A stretch of DNA of 64,000 nt from Liquidambar formosana (GCA_039720395.1 CM077826.1:29508810-29572809); one strand, 5' to 3'; positions 22,190 to 32,321 are shown, numbered from the stretch's first letter. The notes: generated by a model from the sequence alone, not told the origin. Numbers and translations are program-made.

Positions 22190-23510
22190 TGCGGGGTAAA
22201 ATCTGTTCCTCGAGACCTGATGTTAATAAAGGAGCTTGTCCCCGCGCTTGGACCTACACTCACAAGCTTGGAAACAGGGTCAAAGGGTAGGCCAAAGTGG
22301 GTTTTGGCCAAGCCTTCTCCAAAGCTTAAGTCAGAAGCCGTTTATGGAGGAAGAAACAAGGAAGAAGACGAATTTTTCAGAGGGTTAGGGTACTGTAGCT
22401 TACCTTATTTGGCTATATCGTATTCTTTTTATACCCACCTGCACGAACTGACCATGTGAGGTCAGGTAACTGCCTTGGTTAGGTCAGATCTGACCATGGT
22501 TGGGTAAGGAACCATGGTTTTCAGTAACTACTGTGTCAAGAATTATAGCTATTGTAGCAGTCTTGGACTGTAGTAGGATTTGGATTGTAGTGTGAGTCAT
22601 GGGACAAATGTCCCGAGATGAGTATTAAGCCTCGAGCTGGGAGATCACGTGCGTTGCAACGGACCTGGTTGAATTGCCTTTGCCACGTGTTAGTATTTCT
22701 GGTTTGAGCTCTCTAGCCCGAGCGGGATCCTCGGTTCAGAGATATTCCCACACAATTTGCTCCAATTATGACTTTCCCGAATTGGGACTTGTCATAATTT
22801 TACAATTGCTGAATGTCGTACCCTGTGCTCCTATGTTGTTTGGCTTTCTAGGGCTTAGTTGGCAGAGAACAGTTACGCCCTTCCATATTTCAAGGCGCTG
22901 ACGTCACGTGTATTGGGGCTATCTCATCTGCCGTATATGGCATTTAATGCTCCAACAGCATTATGTCTTTGGGGAAAAGCTAATCACTGTTTACTTTACC
23001 TTTTGCCTTCTCTTTCTCTACTTTCTTTGTTCCTTGCTCTCTCTGCTCTTTGCATTCTGCCTCCACCAAAACGCACTGTGCAAACCATCCATCTAGTCGG
23101 AATCCACTGTTAGAACCGTCTATTTGCTGGAGAAGATCTGTCTTGAGCCTGCTCGTCGTCTTGAAACTTATTCTGCCGATATTGTTCTTCGTTGGGAGGT
23201 TGTTCTTGTGTTATTCATGTCTTTAGAAGCAGTTCTTTGGAGGTTCTCAGCATCGTGCTACCATACCTTTCCGACGAACTTGTTTTTCCGATCGTCTGTT
23301 GATATTTTCAACGGTATAACTCTTTCTTTGCTCTTATTTTTCGATCTGTATGGCGTTATTTTCTCTGCCTGGGACTGTTGGTATTATTCTTGGGGTTTGT
23401 TTTGTGATCCTAGGGTTTTCCTTTGGTTTTTGGGGCGAATCGCCAAGATTCCAATTTTCCCGCCTTTTAGGGTTTGAAAACCCCACTTCAAGGTAAAATT
23501 AAGAGGGCGA
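22190..23510 (-). repeat. 3' LTR and untranslated region of the Tat fragment
   Basis: The left edge TGCGGGGTAAAATC reads on the minus strand as an LTR end in CA. A minus-strand TATA box (GTATAAAAAG) lies at 22425-22434. The inner boundary of the LTR could not be placed, because the second LTR is reduced to a stub. No supported coding frame occurs here; the plus-strand frames at 22670-23480 have no family resemblance. Confidence 0.55.
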
Positions 23511-23545
23511 CCCTTAGTGTCCTCTTGTTGACTTTTTCTAACACC
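23511..23545 (+). repeat. 35-bp inverted repeat, left arm
   Basis: Bases 23511-23545 (starting CCCTTAGTGTCC, ending TTTTTCTAACACC) are the reverse complement of 23935-23969 with 33 of 35 matches. The arms enclose about 390 bases that hold the antisense ORF. Confidence 0.85.
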
Positions 23546-23703
23546 AAGCTGAGTGACCCCCGAGTTGACACTTAGAATAATTTTTGAGTTTATCAAGGCA
23601 GGGCTAACATAGCTGTCAGGACTTTGCTCTGGAGGCTCAAGTTGGGGCGTGTGAGGAGAGATAGTTGTTCTTGGATTTAACTTTCCCCTTTCGCGCTTAG
23701 CCG

Positions 23704-23955
23704 ATGTCGTCTTTTTTCGATATTAAGGACAATCCTGCGAGGATAGCAGAATTTAAGGCCTTATATGGCTTTGAAGATGGGAAATTCAGTTTTCGGTTTG
23801 TTGAGCCTGGAGAGGACATTTATAGATCAGATACTCAGGGTGGCATCCCCATTCCCATTGCTGCATTCATGGAGGGCGGAGTTCGCGTCCCTTCTCCTGA
23901 CCTTCTTAACGACTTCCTTCTCTACTATAGCATTGGTGTTAGAAAAAGTCAATAA
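23704..23955 (+). pseudogene. Antisense extra ORF of Tat element, truncated
   Basis: Starts MSSFFDIKDNPARIAEFK and contains GGIPIPIAAFMEGGVRVPSP and LLNDFLLYYSIG. The PIPIAAFMEGGVRVP-LLNDFLLYY pattern resembles the plant family annotated as putative gypsy-type transposon (Pfam Transposase_28), which occurs as antisense ORFs in Tat-lineage elements; this rests on motif memory and not on a search. After about 77 codons the frame enters the right arm of an inverted repeat and stops, so the C-terminal part is lost. It faces the minus-strand integrase, placing it between pol and the 3' LTR, as expected for such extra ORFs. Confidence 0.5.
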
Positions 23956-23969
23956 GAGGAGACTAAGGG
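23935..23969 (+). repeat. 35-bp inverted repeat, right arm
   Basis: Begins GGTGTTAGAAAAAGTC and is the partner of 23511-23545. It forms the junction between the truncated antisense ORF and the end of integrase. Confidence 0.85.
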
Positions 23970-24780
23970 TACGGGCCTGCGGATGGGACTCTACCAACGA
24001 ATAACCCCGTCATCTTTATAACTATGATCTTATTCGTTGCCTCTGCTTGGCCATTGCATTGTGGGTAGCTCGGGTTTGAAAACCACCACTGGATCCCTTG
24101 TTCTGCACTGAATTCCCTAGTTCTTTTACTGTCGAACTGAGTTCCATTATCTGACACGAATGCTCTCGGGACCCCGAAGCGTGTAATAATATTTTCCCAA
24201 AGGAATTTGATAATGTCTGAATCCTTAATTAATGCAAGTGCAATGGCCTCCACCCATTTGGTGAAGTAGTCAGTTGCAATAAACAAGTATTTCCTATTCG
24301 CTGAGACGGTGGGTAATGAACCAACAAGATCTAATCCCCACTGCACAAAGGGCCATGGGCTAGATATGGGGTATAGCTCTTGAGCTGGCTGATGTATCTT
24401 GTCAGCAAACATTTGACATTTCAGGCATTTCCTCACATATCTGATAGCATATTTCTGCATATATGGCCACCAATATCCTTGGGAATTCGCCCTATGGGCT
24501 AATGATCTTTCTCCTGTGTGACCCCCATATAACCCCTCATAGAATTCAGTCAAAAGGTCTAGCTCCTGGTCTGGATGTACACACTTCAAGTATGGCCCTG
24601 TATAAGATCTTTTGTAGAGACTGCCCGAAGGAGATAACCAAAATCTAGCTGCCTTAGCTCGAACTCGGTGACCCTGGTTCTTGCCCTCGGGTAGTTCATC
24701 TCTTTGCAAATAAGCAATTATCTCATCCATCCAGCTCGGTGATGAAGCCTGAATGTCCAAGATGACATCTTCTGTCCCGA
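23963..24780 (-). pseudogene. Tat integrase
   Basis: Minus-strand frame from about 24760. A linker (MDEIIAYLQRDELPEG) is followed by the zinc-binding region with H...H (YEGLYGGHTG) and CLKCQMF, then the catalytic core with GLDLVGSLP (first Asp), AFVSDNGTQF (second Asp) and NGQAEATNKI (Glu). All three DDE residues are present. The C-terminal domain is missing: the frame changes after NKII and ends at the inverted repeat. Integrase would join the cDNA to host DNA. It is separated from RNase H by a stop, so no complete polyprotein can be made. Confidence 0.88.
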
Positions 24781-24790
24781 TACTGGGTTC

Positions 24791-25232
24791 TTAAAGGACC
24801 TCGACGCTTATGGTTCGAGGAGTATTCGTTTCCAATACTGCAATCAAAGCAGCCAACCCATCTGCATGTCTATTCTGATCCCTCATGAAACGCCTAAACT
24901 TGATACTTTTGAAATCTGCAGCCAATTCCCAGACCTTGTGCATGTACGCAATCATTCTCTCGTCTTTGGCTTCATATTCTTTGTTCAGCTGATTAACCAC
25001 GAGTCTGGAGTCACTGTATACCAACAATTCTCTTACTCCCACTACTCGGGCTACCCCAAGTCCAGCCACAACTGCCTCATACTCAGCTTCATTGTTTGAG
25101 GCTGGGAACATAAGCCTTATCGCCTGCTAGATGATCTCTCCATTGGGGTCTGTGAGCACAATTCCCAGACCTGCTCCTTTTTCGTTCAATGCCCTATCCA
25201 CTTTGAGCTCCCATTTCTTCTTTTTTTCACTG
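24791..25232 (-). pseudogene. Tat second (archaeal-type) RNase H
   Basis: The frame from 25111 starts [16 protein letters not shown] (catalytic Glu), continues with [14 protein letters not shown] (Asp) and ends near [11 protein letters not shown] (Asp). Upstream, separated by an in-frame TAG near 25125, WELKVDRALNEKGAGLGIVL supplies the first Asp. This extra RNase H next to the normal one is a hallmark of Tat elements. Confidence 0.82.
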
Positions 25233-25233
25233 T

Positions 25234-25790
25234 CTATCTTGTCTTCCCCCCCCCCCCCCCCCCCAGTTCAGGCAAAGAGGATTTTAATTCTATCTGGTTT
25301 AAACTGGAAGTAGGATCTACAAATTTTGCAATACAATCTACCAACACCTGGCCCTTAATGGCAGGTCGAGGCTGAAAGTGGATGTCATAAGCGTTGAGTT
25401 CTACTTCCCACTTCGAGAGTCGTCCTGATAGGTCAGCTCGCCTTAAGAAATCTTTAAGTGGGTAGTTGGTGAACACGGTGATAGGATGAGACTGGAAGTA
25501 GTGTTGGAGTTTTCGAGAGGCTGTGACAAGAGCTAGAATCAATTTTTTGAGGGGTAAGTAGCGAGTTTTAGCATCCAATAGTGTCTTGCTAATATAATAG
25601 ATTGGCTTTTGGGTGAGTCCATGCTGGGCAATTAGTACGCCGCTAAGTGAATGGGCTAACACGGCAAGATAGAGATAAAGTGGTTCCTCAAGGTAAGGGT
25701 GGGTCAGGGTAGGGAGTGTTTCTGAGTGAGCAACCAACTTCTGGTAAGCTTCTTGGCATTCTGTATTCCATCCCGTGTTCTTACCCTTCT
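25234..25790 (-). pseudogene. Tat RNase H (retroviral-type position)
   Basis: The frame from 25737 has LYLAVLAHSLSGVLIAQ, KPIYYISKTLLDAKTRYLP, LTASRKLQHYF-like and DLSGRLSKWEVELNAYDI, the conserved gypsy RT-RNase H connection. The first catalytic Asp of the usual LAVSD-type motif is not seen (LAVLAHS). It ends in a poly-G tract encoded by the C19 run at 25246-25264, which disrupts the link to the second RNase H. Confidence 0.8.
25246..25264. repeat. C19 homopolymer
   Basis: Nineteen consecutive C inside the pol remnant. The length is likely to vary or be misassembled, and it shifts the frame between the two RNase H segments. Confidence 0.9.
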
Positions 25791-26183
25791 TTAGTATCTG
25801 AAAGAAGGGGTGGCATTTTTGTCTGATGACCTCGAGATAAATCTGGTAAGTGCTGCCACCATGCCATTCAACTGTTGAACATCCCTGACTTTTGTTGGTG
25901 TCCTGAGGGTTCTGATTGCCTCAATCTTACTTGGGTTTGCCTCAATCCCCCTTCTCAAGACTAAGTGAACCAAGAACTTTCCCGAACCTATTCTAAATGA
26001 ACTTTTCTTTGCCTTCAACTTCATCATGTACTCCCTGAGTTGGGTGAAGGCCTCGGTCAGGTCTGCTAAATGGTTCTTCTCAGAACTACTCTTAACAATA
26101 GTATCATCAACATATGCCTCCAAGTTTTTGCCAATCAGTCCTTCAAACATCCTGCTTACTAGAAGTAGTGGTACATCCTTCAC
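25791..26183 (-). pseudogene. Tat reverse transcriptase, C-terminal half
   Basis: Contains the polymerase motif EAYVDDTIVKS and the thumb region FLVHLVLRRGIEANPSKIEA followed by RDVQQLNGMVAALTRF. The fingers and palm N-terminal part are deleted: the frame begins at KDVPLLLVSRMFEGL, and 26184-26285 has no RT homology. Confidence 0.85.
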
Positions 26184-26285
26184 CTACGCTCAGGCTAATA
26201 TAGTAGGGTGGGAGGCGCCCACATTCCAATGTGGGAAAAAGCCACAATACCTTCTGTGGGGGGGGGCTAAAAAAACCCTCACACA
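26184..26285 (-). repeat. Probable 5' LTR stub of the Tat fragment
   Basis: On the minus strand it reads TGTGTGAGGG at the edge, contains the inverted repeat CCCACATT/AATGTGGG (26218-26236) and a TATATTAG motif near 26196. It is unlike the RT it abuts. Presumed to be the first 100 bases of the 5' LTR joined to RT by deletion; no second copy is available to prove this. Confidence 0.35.
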
Positions 26286-27324
26286 ATAACTAAACCTAGT
26301 AATTAATGTGTCTAACCTAGGGTTAAATGACTGGTCATTAATGACCAATCATGATCACTAAAGGTTTAGTAATTAATTATTGAAATTTAATAGGTTTAAG
26401 GTTTAGGGTTTTAGAAAACCAATCAATAGAGTTACCATAATACCCATATGTTTAATTGCTTACAGTTTTTTACTTACTTTATGCAATATGATTGTATGAT
26501 TGTGGTTGGATGATGATTATGGACTATACCCCTTTAAAACCAATTGTGATTGGCTGTCTTATGAATGGGTTGTAATATTTTCAAGAGTTGTAATTTATTT
26601 ATGGTGATGTAATTATTTATTTGGGGCTTGCATGCCACCTTCTCTCTCTCTCTCTATCATTCTCTCATGTAACCCACATTCCCCTTATGTATCCCTTTCT
26701 TTAAATTATGTAAATGTTATGCAATCGAAAGCGCACTAAAGAGCATGGTGGACCCAAAGGAGCATGGTGGACCCCAATAAGCCTATAGTGGAGACCATCT
26801 AGCCTATGGAGGAGAGATTGAAGAACTTGAAAGCTTAGAGAAGATTTTCAAGAGAGCATGCATGTTTTAAATGAATTATTTTACGAGCACCTACACCCAC
26901 CTTAGACCTTGGATTCAATCCATTGGCTTGGATTGAATCTTCTTAAAGTCCATAATCATCACAGTGGGAATTTTAATTTATAAGATAAATTATGATAACT
27001 CTAAATCCATAGATCGTTATATGTCTCCTTTTAGGGACTAATATCGATAAATGGGTTATTTTATGCTGTTCTAATTTTATATATATGCATGAGATGTATG
27101 TTAAATTAGTAAATTTGATGAGACCCTTAAAACCCCTCTCTTTTAATATTAAGTTGGAAATGGAGAATACATTAGGGAATGGATTCTTCATTGCCTTCCA
27201 TCATTAAAGGATCATCTAACGTCCCTTAATGTGGGTACCTGGCTACAGACATGTAAGAGCTACCCATGTTAAAGACATTACTTGAAACTATCACATATGA
27301 GATATCATGGGGTGTCGAAACTGG

Positions 27325-27357
27325 TATATACCAAGAAACTAACAAGTGAGGTATATA
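27325..27357 (+). ncRNA. Leader stem-loop 1
   Basis: The 8-bp stem TATATACC / GGTATATA encloses the 17-nt loop AAGAAACTAACAAGTGA. It is the first of three hairpins with essentially the same loop. The young element has the same stem at 14224-14256. Confidence 0.6.
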
Positions 27358-27398
27358 TTTGGCGAAGCATACCTGTGTGAATGATGGGCTTAACTTAA

Positions 27399-27446
27399 CT
27401 AGGAAAGTATTCCAAGAAACTAATATGTGAGGTATATGTTCCCTAG
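27399..27446 (+). ncRNA. Leader stem-loop 2
   Basis: Arms CTAGGAAAGTATTCC and GGTATATGTTCCCTAG flank the loop AAGAAACTAATATGTGA. In the young element (14135-14182) the lower stem CTAGGGAA/TTCCCTAG is perfect. The stem sequence is unrelated to those of hairpins 1 and 3. Confidence 0.55.
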
Positions 27447-27509
27447 AGGCAAAATGATTAGAACTTGCTTATGAAGCAATAGACAAAGAGTTGTCTTCTT
27501 ATTGTGGGT

Positions 27510-27542
27510 TAAAAGCCAAGAAACTAACATGTGAGGCTTCTA
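27510..27542 (+). ncRNA. Leader stem-loop 3
   Basis: Stem TAAAAGCC/GGCTTCTA (7 of 8) encloses the loop AAGAAACTAACATGTGA. In the young element the stem is TAGAAGTC/GGCTTCTA, fully paired in RNA with one G-U. It lies 170 nt before the gag ATG. Confidence 0.58.
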
Positions 27543-27711
27543 GGTCGCATTGGACCCCAATCCCCATTAGGAATGAGATTCTCGAATTCCATTAGAAGGT
27601 GTATGGAATTTAATAAAATAGTGGGAGGTACCATATGATTAAAGACCCAATCATTATGGATTAAAATGAAATCTAATTCTCTATTTTATTTTCTATATGT
27701 AGTTCACTGAA

Positions 27712-28578
27712 ATGGCTCACCTCAACCCGTTATCCAAAATATTGGACACCAACCGTTTAACCGAACCAAATTATCTTCATTGGCTACGAAATTTGAAAAT
27801 TATTTTAACTTCTGAAAAGATTACCTACAAACTTGATGGCCCACTTCTTGAGCCTCCGGTTGAGGTTGCAACTTATCAGGAGAAAGACACTTATCAGAAG
27901 TGCATGGACGACGACCTTAAGGCGAGATGCTATATGATGGCATCTATAAGCCCTAAGCTTCAGAAGCAACATGAGTCCATGAGGAGTGCTCTTGACATCT
28001 TTCTTCACTTACAAGAGTTGTATAGGGAGCAAAGTAGGACCGCTAAGTATAATTTTGTCAAGGATCTATTCAAGGCAAAGATGAATGAGGGTTCATCCAT
28101 TACAGATCACACCTTAAAGATGATCAACCATATCAAACAGCTTGAGAAGTTTGATGTGATCATTGAAGCTGATATGTGTTTAAACATTATTCTGCAGTCC
28201 CTTCCTGATTCATTTGGGCTGTTCATAATGAATTTTCATATGAATAAGCTTGAGCTCATTCTCCCCGAGCTGCACAATCTGCTTAAGATGACCGAGGAGA
28301 CAATGAAGAAGGGGAAAGGTTCTTTGCTCGAATTTGATGGAGCTTCTATTTCTAAGGCCAAGCCCAAGGGCAAGGGCACAAATAAGGGTAAGAGTACCCA
28401 AGGGAAGAAGAAGAAGAATTTAAAGCCGAAGCGAGGCGTCAAGAAAGGTAATGCTAATAAAGCCAAAGGAATCGGTTTTCACTACAGCAAAGATGGGCAC
28501 TGGAAACATAACTGCCGAGAGTATCTGGATACTTTAAAGAACCGACCTTCAGAAGGTATGGATCATGCTCTAAACTAA
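27712..28578 (+). CDS. Copia B Gag, 288 codons, zinc knuckle damaged
   Basis: Opens at ATG 27712 (MAHLNPLSKILDTNRL), directly after an acceptor-like TAG. The N-terminal two thirds match copia Gag (NYLHWLRNLKII, DDLKARCYMMASISP, LQELYREQSRTAKYN, MTEETMKKGKGSL). A Lys/Gly-rich linker and a zinc-knuckle region follow. The knuckle should be C-X2-C-X4-H-X4-C but reads GFHYSKDGHWKHNC, so the first two cysteines are gone and RNA binding is probably impaired. A small deletion after SEGMDHALN creates the stop at 28576-28578; in copia D the frame continues into protease here. Gag normally assembles the cytoplasmic particle. It is the longest intact frame of this element but is not expected to function normally. 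Confidence 0.82.
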   Translation: MAHLNPLSKILDTNRLTEPNYLHWLRNLKIILTSEKITYKLDGPLLEPPVEVATYQEKDTYQKCMDDDLKARCYMMASISPKLQKQHESMRSALDIFLHLQELYREQSRTAKYNFVKDLFKAKMNEGSSITDHTLKMINHIKQLEKFDVIIEADMCLNIILQSLPDSFGLFIMNFHMNKLELILPELHNLLKMTEETMKKGKGSLLEFDGASISKAKPKGKGTNKGKSTQGKKKKNLKPKRGVKKGNANKAKGIGFHYSKDGHWKHNCREYLDTLKNRPSEGMDHALN

Positions 28579-30650
28579 ATGTTAGTTCTGCTTCCACTTA
28601 GCCTCTTAATTCTGATGCGAGTTTTAATTCCATGCAGAATCTAGTGGGAAGCAGAAGGTTGAGTAGAGGTGGAGTAACCCTACGAGTGGAGAATGGAGCA
28701 AGTGTTGCTGCATTAGTTGTGGGGCTTGTTGCTTGACTCTGCCTAATGGAGTAGTTTAGAAATAGTTGGTTATCTTTACATTCTAGAAGTTGTTAGAAAC
28801 ATTATTTCTATTTTAATTTTATCTAAACACGGTTTTAGTTTTTAATATTTTAAAGATAATAAATGTTTTTATTTAAATATGAAGAGTTCATTACTTCTGG
28901 AGTTTATGTGAATGGCCTTTATTTTTCTAAACTTTATTGTAAATATGAATTGCATAGAGCATGATAGTTCTAAATTGAATGCTAATAAACCTAAGAGAAC
29001 AAGAGATGAGGATTAATGCATTCTGATGTATGTAGAGGTTTCTCTTACTTTACAACCTTTACCGATGATTCATTCTAGGTTTGGGTGCGTATACTTAAAG
29101 AAGTACAAATCTGAAGCATTTGAAAGGTTCAAAGAATTCAGATATGAAGTAGAGAAACAAATTGATAAAAGTATTAAAGCTTTTCAATTAGACCGAGGAG
29201 GCGAATATTTAACTGGTGAATTTTTAGATCAACTTGTTTAAGCAGGCATTCTTTGGACACCTCTAGGAACACCACAGCTTAATGGTGTGTCAAAAAGGAG
29301 GAAGAGGACCTTATTGGATATGGTCCGATCCATGATAAGTTACACCGACCTAATATTATCCTTTTAAGGATATGCTCTAGAAACTGCCGGGTACCTGTGA
29401 AACAGAGTTCAAACCAAGGCTATCCTTTAGAACCCATATGAGATATGGAAAGGGAAGCACTAAACCTTAAGCATGTTAAGGTATAGGGTTGTACTGTATA
29501 TGTAAAGAGATATGATGCAACCAAATTGGAATTAACATAAGTTAAATATAGGTTTGTGGATTATCCTAAAGTGAGTTTAGGATACTATGTCTATTATCCT
29601 AATGAACAAAAGGTGTTTGTTAGTAAGTTTGCAATCTTTCTTGAAAAAGAGTTTATTCAAGAAGAAAGCAATAACAGGAAAATAGAACTCAAAGAGTTGT
29701 TTGATGAGACACAAACCAATAATGATTCAACCCCTATCCCTGTTAAGACATAACCCATTATTATACCATGAGTGTACAAAAGGGTTAGTGGGAGTGCGAT
29801 CACATTTATGGTCCTAGATGTGGATAACATTCTACTTATTGGGAATAATGTAGAGACATTGTCAAAAGTGAAAGATTGACTTTACAGAATTTCTCCATGA
29901 AAGATTTGGGAGAAGCATCCTATATTTTAGGAATAAAGGTCTATAGAGATAGATCTAAAAGGATGCTAGGTCTTTCTCAATTGATGTATATAGACAAGAT
30001 TTTGAAAAGGTTCAAAATGCATGATTCCAAAAGGAGGTCTGATTCTTGTCAGACATGGACTTAAGTTGTCTAAAACTACAAGACCAGATATCAGTTTTGC
30101 TATAAGTGTTACGAGTAGATATTAGGCAGACCCAGGTAAGAAACACTGGGAAGTAGTCAAGGCTATCCTTAAGTACTTGAGAAGAACTAAGGACCTATAC
30201 CTTGTCTATGGGGAAAGAAACTTAGAAATGGTTGGTAAAACGGACTCAGATTTTCAATTTGACGATGATGATAGGAGATCAACATCGGGGTATGTTCTCA
30301 CCTTAAATGGTGGAACTGTAAATTGGAGCTCATTGCTACATGTTTGGATGAAGAAGTTTATTAATAAACTAGAAGTGGTTCTTGACATTGAGAAGACTAT
30401 ATTATTGTTTTGTGAAAACAACGAGGCTATTGCTCAAACCAAGGAACCACGGTCTCATAAAAAATCCAAACTTTAAGCGGCGATTCCATGTGATTAGAGA
30501 TATCATTGGAAGAAATGACATATACATATAGAAGATTAATACAATAGAGAATGTAGAAGACCCCTTCACTAAAGCTCTAACCCAAGTGCAATGGGATCAC
30601 CACTGACAGGAAATGGGTATGAGATACATGGTGGATTGGCTACAATGCAA
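28579..30650 (+). pseudogene. Copia B pol remnant
   Basis: Collinear with the copia D polyprotein but with three large deletions and many stops. Protease region 28580-28980, then a jump over the zinc-binding integrase N-terminus. Integrase core 29026-29760 (with [10 protein letters not shown] changed to AFQLDRGGEY). Then a jump over most of RT to the VLDVDNILLIG region at 29810-30060, where the YVDD motif reads DVDN. Another jump leads to RNase H 30080-30640. No product can be made. Confidence 0.85.
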
Positions 30651-30659
30651 GTGGAAGAT
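30651..30659 (+). other. Polypurine tract of copia B
   Basis: GTGGAAGAT immediately precedes the 3' LTR. The intact counterpart in copia D is AAGTGGGAGAT. Confidence 0.8.
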
Positions 30660-32321
30660 TGTTAGGATTATGCCCTAGAGCCAATCATAGAGATGATTGT
30701 TTAGGGATTAGGAACAATCATTTGATTTCATTTAAACATATCACATTTATTATTGATTTTGATAAAAGAGCTTATTCTATTATGTTTATATGCATCATTT
30801 ATATTTACATAATATGATCATAGAGTTAGAGTTAAGAATATGGAATAACAAAGTATTGTACTTTTGAGACTGTAAATATATCTCTGCACTACACTCCTAA
30901 AACATTCCTAATTAAAGGTTTACTATAATGGACAGTAATGAACCATAGGACTAACACTTGTGAGGTTGACTCTATAGGAGGATAGCTAGTCTCAAGCTAT
31001 TTGTGTAGAGACACTACAACCAACACGTGGGTGCCTATTATAAGAATAGGTACACTAAATGTAACCAAAGATATGAGATAAACTGAATGGAGTTTTAACC
31101 TTCTTGTCAATCAGTTTCTCATTGTTATAATGGTACAAGTAATCTTTAGACCTGAGACACCATAGTTGTCTTATGCATATAGCTTTAGAAGTTTGATAAC
31201 ACTAAGTGTAGATCCTTCTAAGGGTCTGTAAAGGTGTTCATTGGCCCTATTGCTATGTGTGTGAAGTCATGTGAGTGATCAACAAGGAATCCATCACTTT
31301 TAGGAAAGAGAGAAAGAATGTTTTATATATCATTCAATGATATAACTCATTAAATCCATGGACCCATGGAAGAATGAATATAGAAAGGAGTTTCCATAAG
31401 TTCATTATTGAGTTGATTTTCATGATTGAGTATAAAGTAATTGAACTAAGGACTCTACAGACTTCCATATCCTATAAGTTTAATTGGAGACATTGTGTTG
31501 ATGGAAGGATGTAATTGTAACTTATAAACTATAATAGAAGGGTTTTATGTAAGATAACAATTCACCTCATTAAGGACAACAACATGAGCCATATGCTAGG
31601 TGTTACTCATAGTTAGTAGAAGCCCTAATTGATATAATTGAGTTATAATTAATTAGGGAATTGGAAGGAGTTCCAATTAGACCTTTAATGGAAAGAGTTC
31701 CATTGTGCACACATTGTGCTATTCCTACTACTTAATGATGTGAACCCAATGGGTTACACACTGATCATGCTAAAAGAGCTTTAAAGCCTATGAGAGAAAG
31801 GGTATGAGTAAATAAAAGAATAGTTCTTAAGGGTTAAGGTTGTATAAGACACAAACTAGAAGAGTTATTGTGTAATTTAGAGAAATTACACAAAACCAAT
31901 TAGGGATTGGAGTCCTCCTCATGGCCGACCCTAATGGAGGCTATATATAGCCTCTTATGATGTGTGACATTATGACACTTAAAGACTCTCAAGTGCTAGC
32001 CGAAATTCACTAAAGGCTCTCTCTCTCTCTCTTCTCTTCTCCACCTCTAGGAAGAACAAGGAAGAAAGAAGAAAGGACTTGAAGCTCTAGCTAGGTGTGG
32101 ATATCGTTGGAAGCGGTACACTTGGACTACTCGTTCTCTACTGTCCAGAATCAAAGCTTGGAGCAAAGGAGGAAGACCAATCAAACTGTAAGTAATTCCA
32201 CCCTCTTCTAGTTAGGGTTTTGTTTTGTATTAATGCATAGTTAGATTCATGGGCTGTGGAATCATAGGAAAAAATTTTATATTCCACACTTTGATTTTTC
32301 CTTCTAGTTCGATTCCCAACA
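30660..32321 (+). repeat. 3' LTR of copia B
   Basis: 1662 bp, TGTTAGGATTATGCCC to GATTCCCAACA, the same length as the 3' LTR of copia D. It has a TATA motif in GGAGGCTATATATAGCC near 31936 and a GTAAGT donor near 32189. The next base after its end starts a minus-strand LTR remnant. Confidence 0.92.

Larger units (their letters stand above)
22190..26285 (-). mobile_element. Ty3/gypsy Tat-lineage fragment nested in copia B
   Basis: Starts TGCGGGG and ends CTCACACA, inside the copia B leader. The heptamer ATAACTA occurs just outside both ends (22183-22189 and 26286-26292), which fits a target duplication with slightly shifted ends. On the minus strand it carries RT, RNase H, a second archaeal-type RNase H and integrase, a combination diagnostic of the Tat lineage, and on the plus strand an antisense ORF. 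Gag, protease and the RT N-terminus are absent: RT stops at 26183, only about 100 bases from the right end. The right end is therefore an LTR stub fused to pol by a large deletion. Confidence 0.8.
26286..27711 (+). mobile_element. Copia B leader (second part)
   Basis: Resumes at AATAACTAAACC and matches the reverse of 6246-8200. It includes the CT-rich stretch at 26640, the three stem-loops at 27325-27542 and, next to gag, the acceptor-like TTTTATTTTCTATATGTAG ending at 27702. No coding frame is supported. Confidence 0.8.
19262..32321 (+). mobile_element. Angela-type copia element B, truncated at 5' end
   Basis: Consists of a partial 5' LTR (19262-20704), primer site, leader interrupted by a Tat gypsy fragment (22190-26285), gag, a broken pol and a complete 3' LTR (30660-32321). 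The first 235 or so bases of the 5' LTR are missing, so the target duplication cannot be checked. The opposite orientation of copia A and the abrupt junction at 19261/19262 suggest a deletion or inversion breakpoint. Confidence 0.85.

Noticed and set aside
22674..23477. Several overlapping plus-strand frames before the antisense Tat ORF
   Set aside because: No family resemblance, mutually overlapping, and located in the untranslated/LTR part of the Tat fragment.
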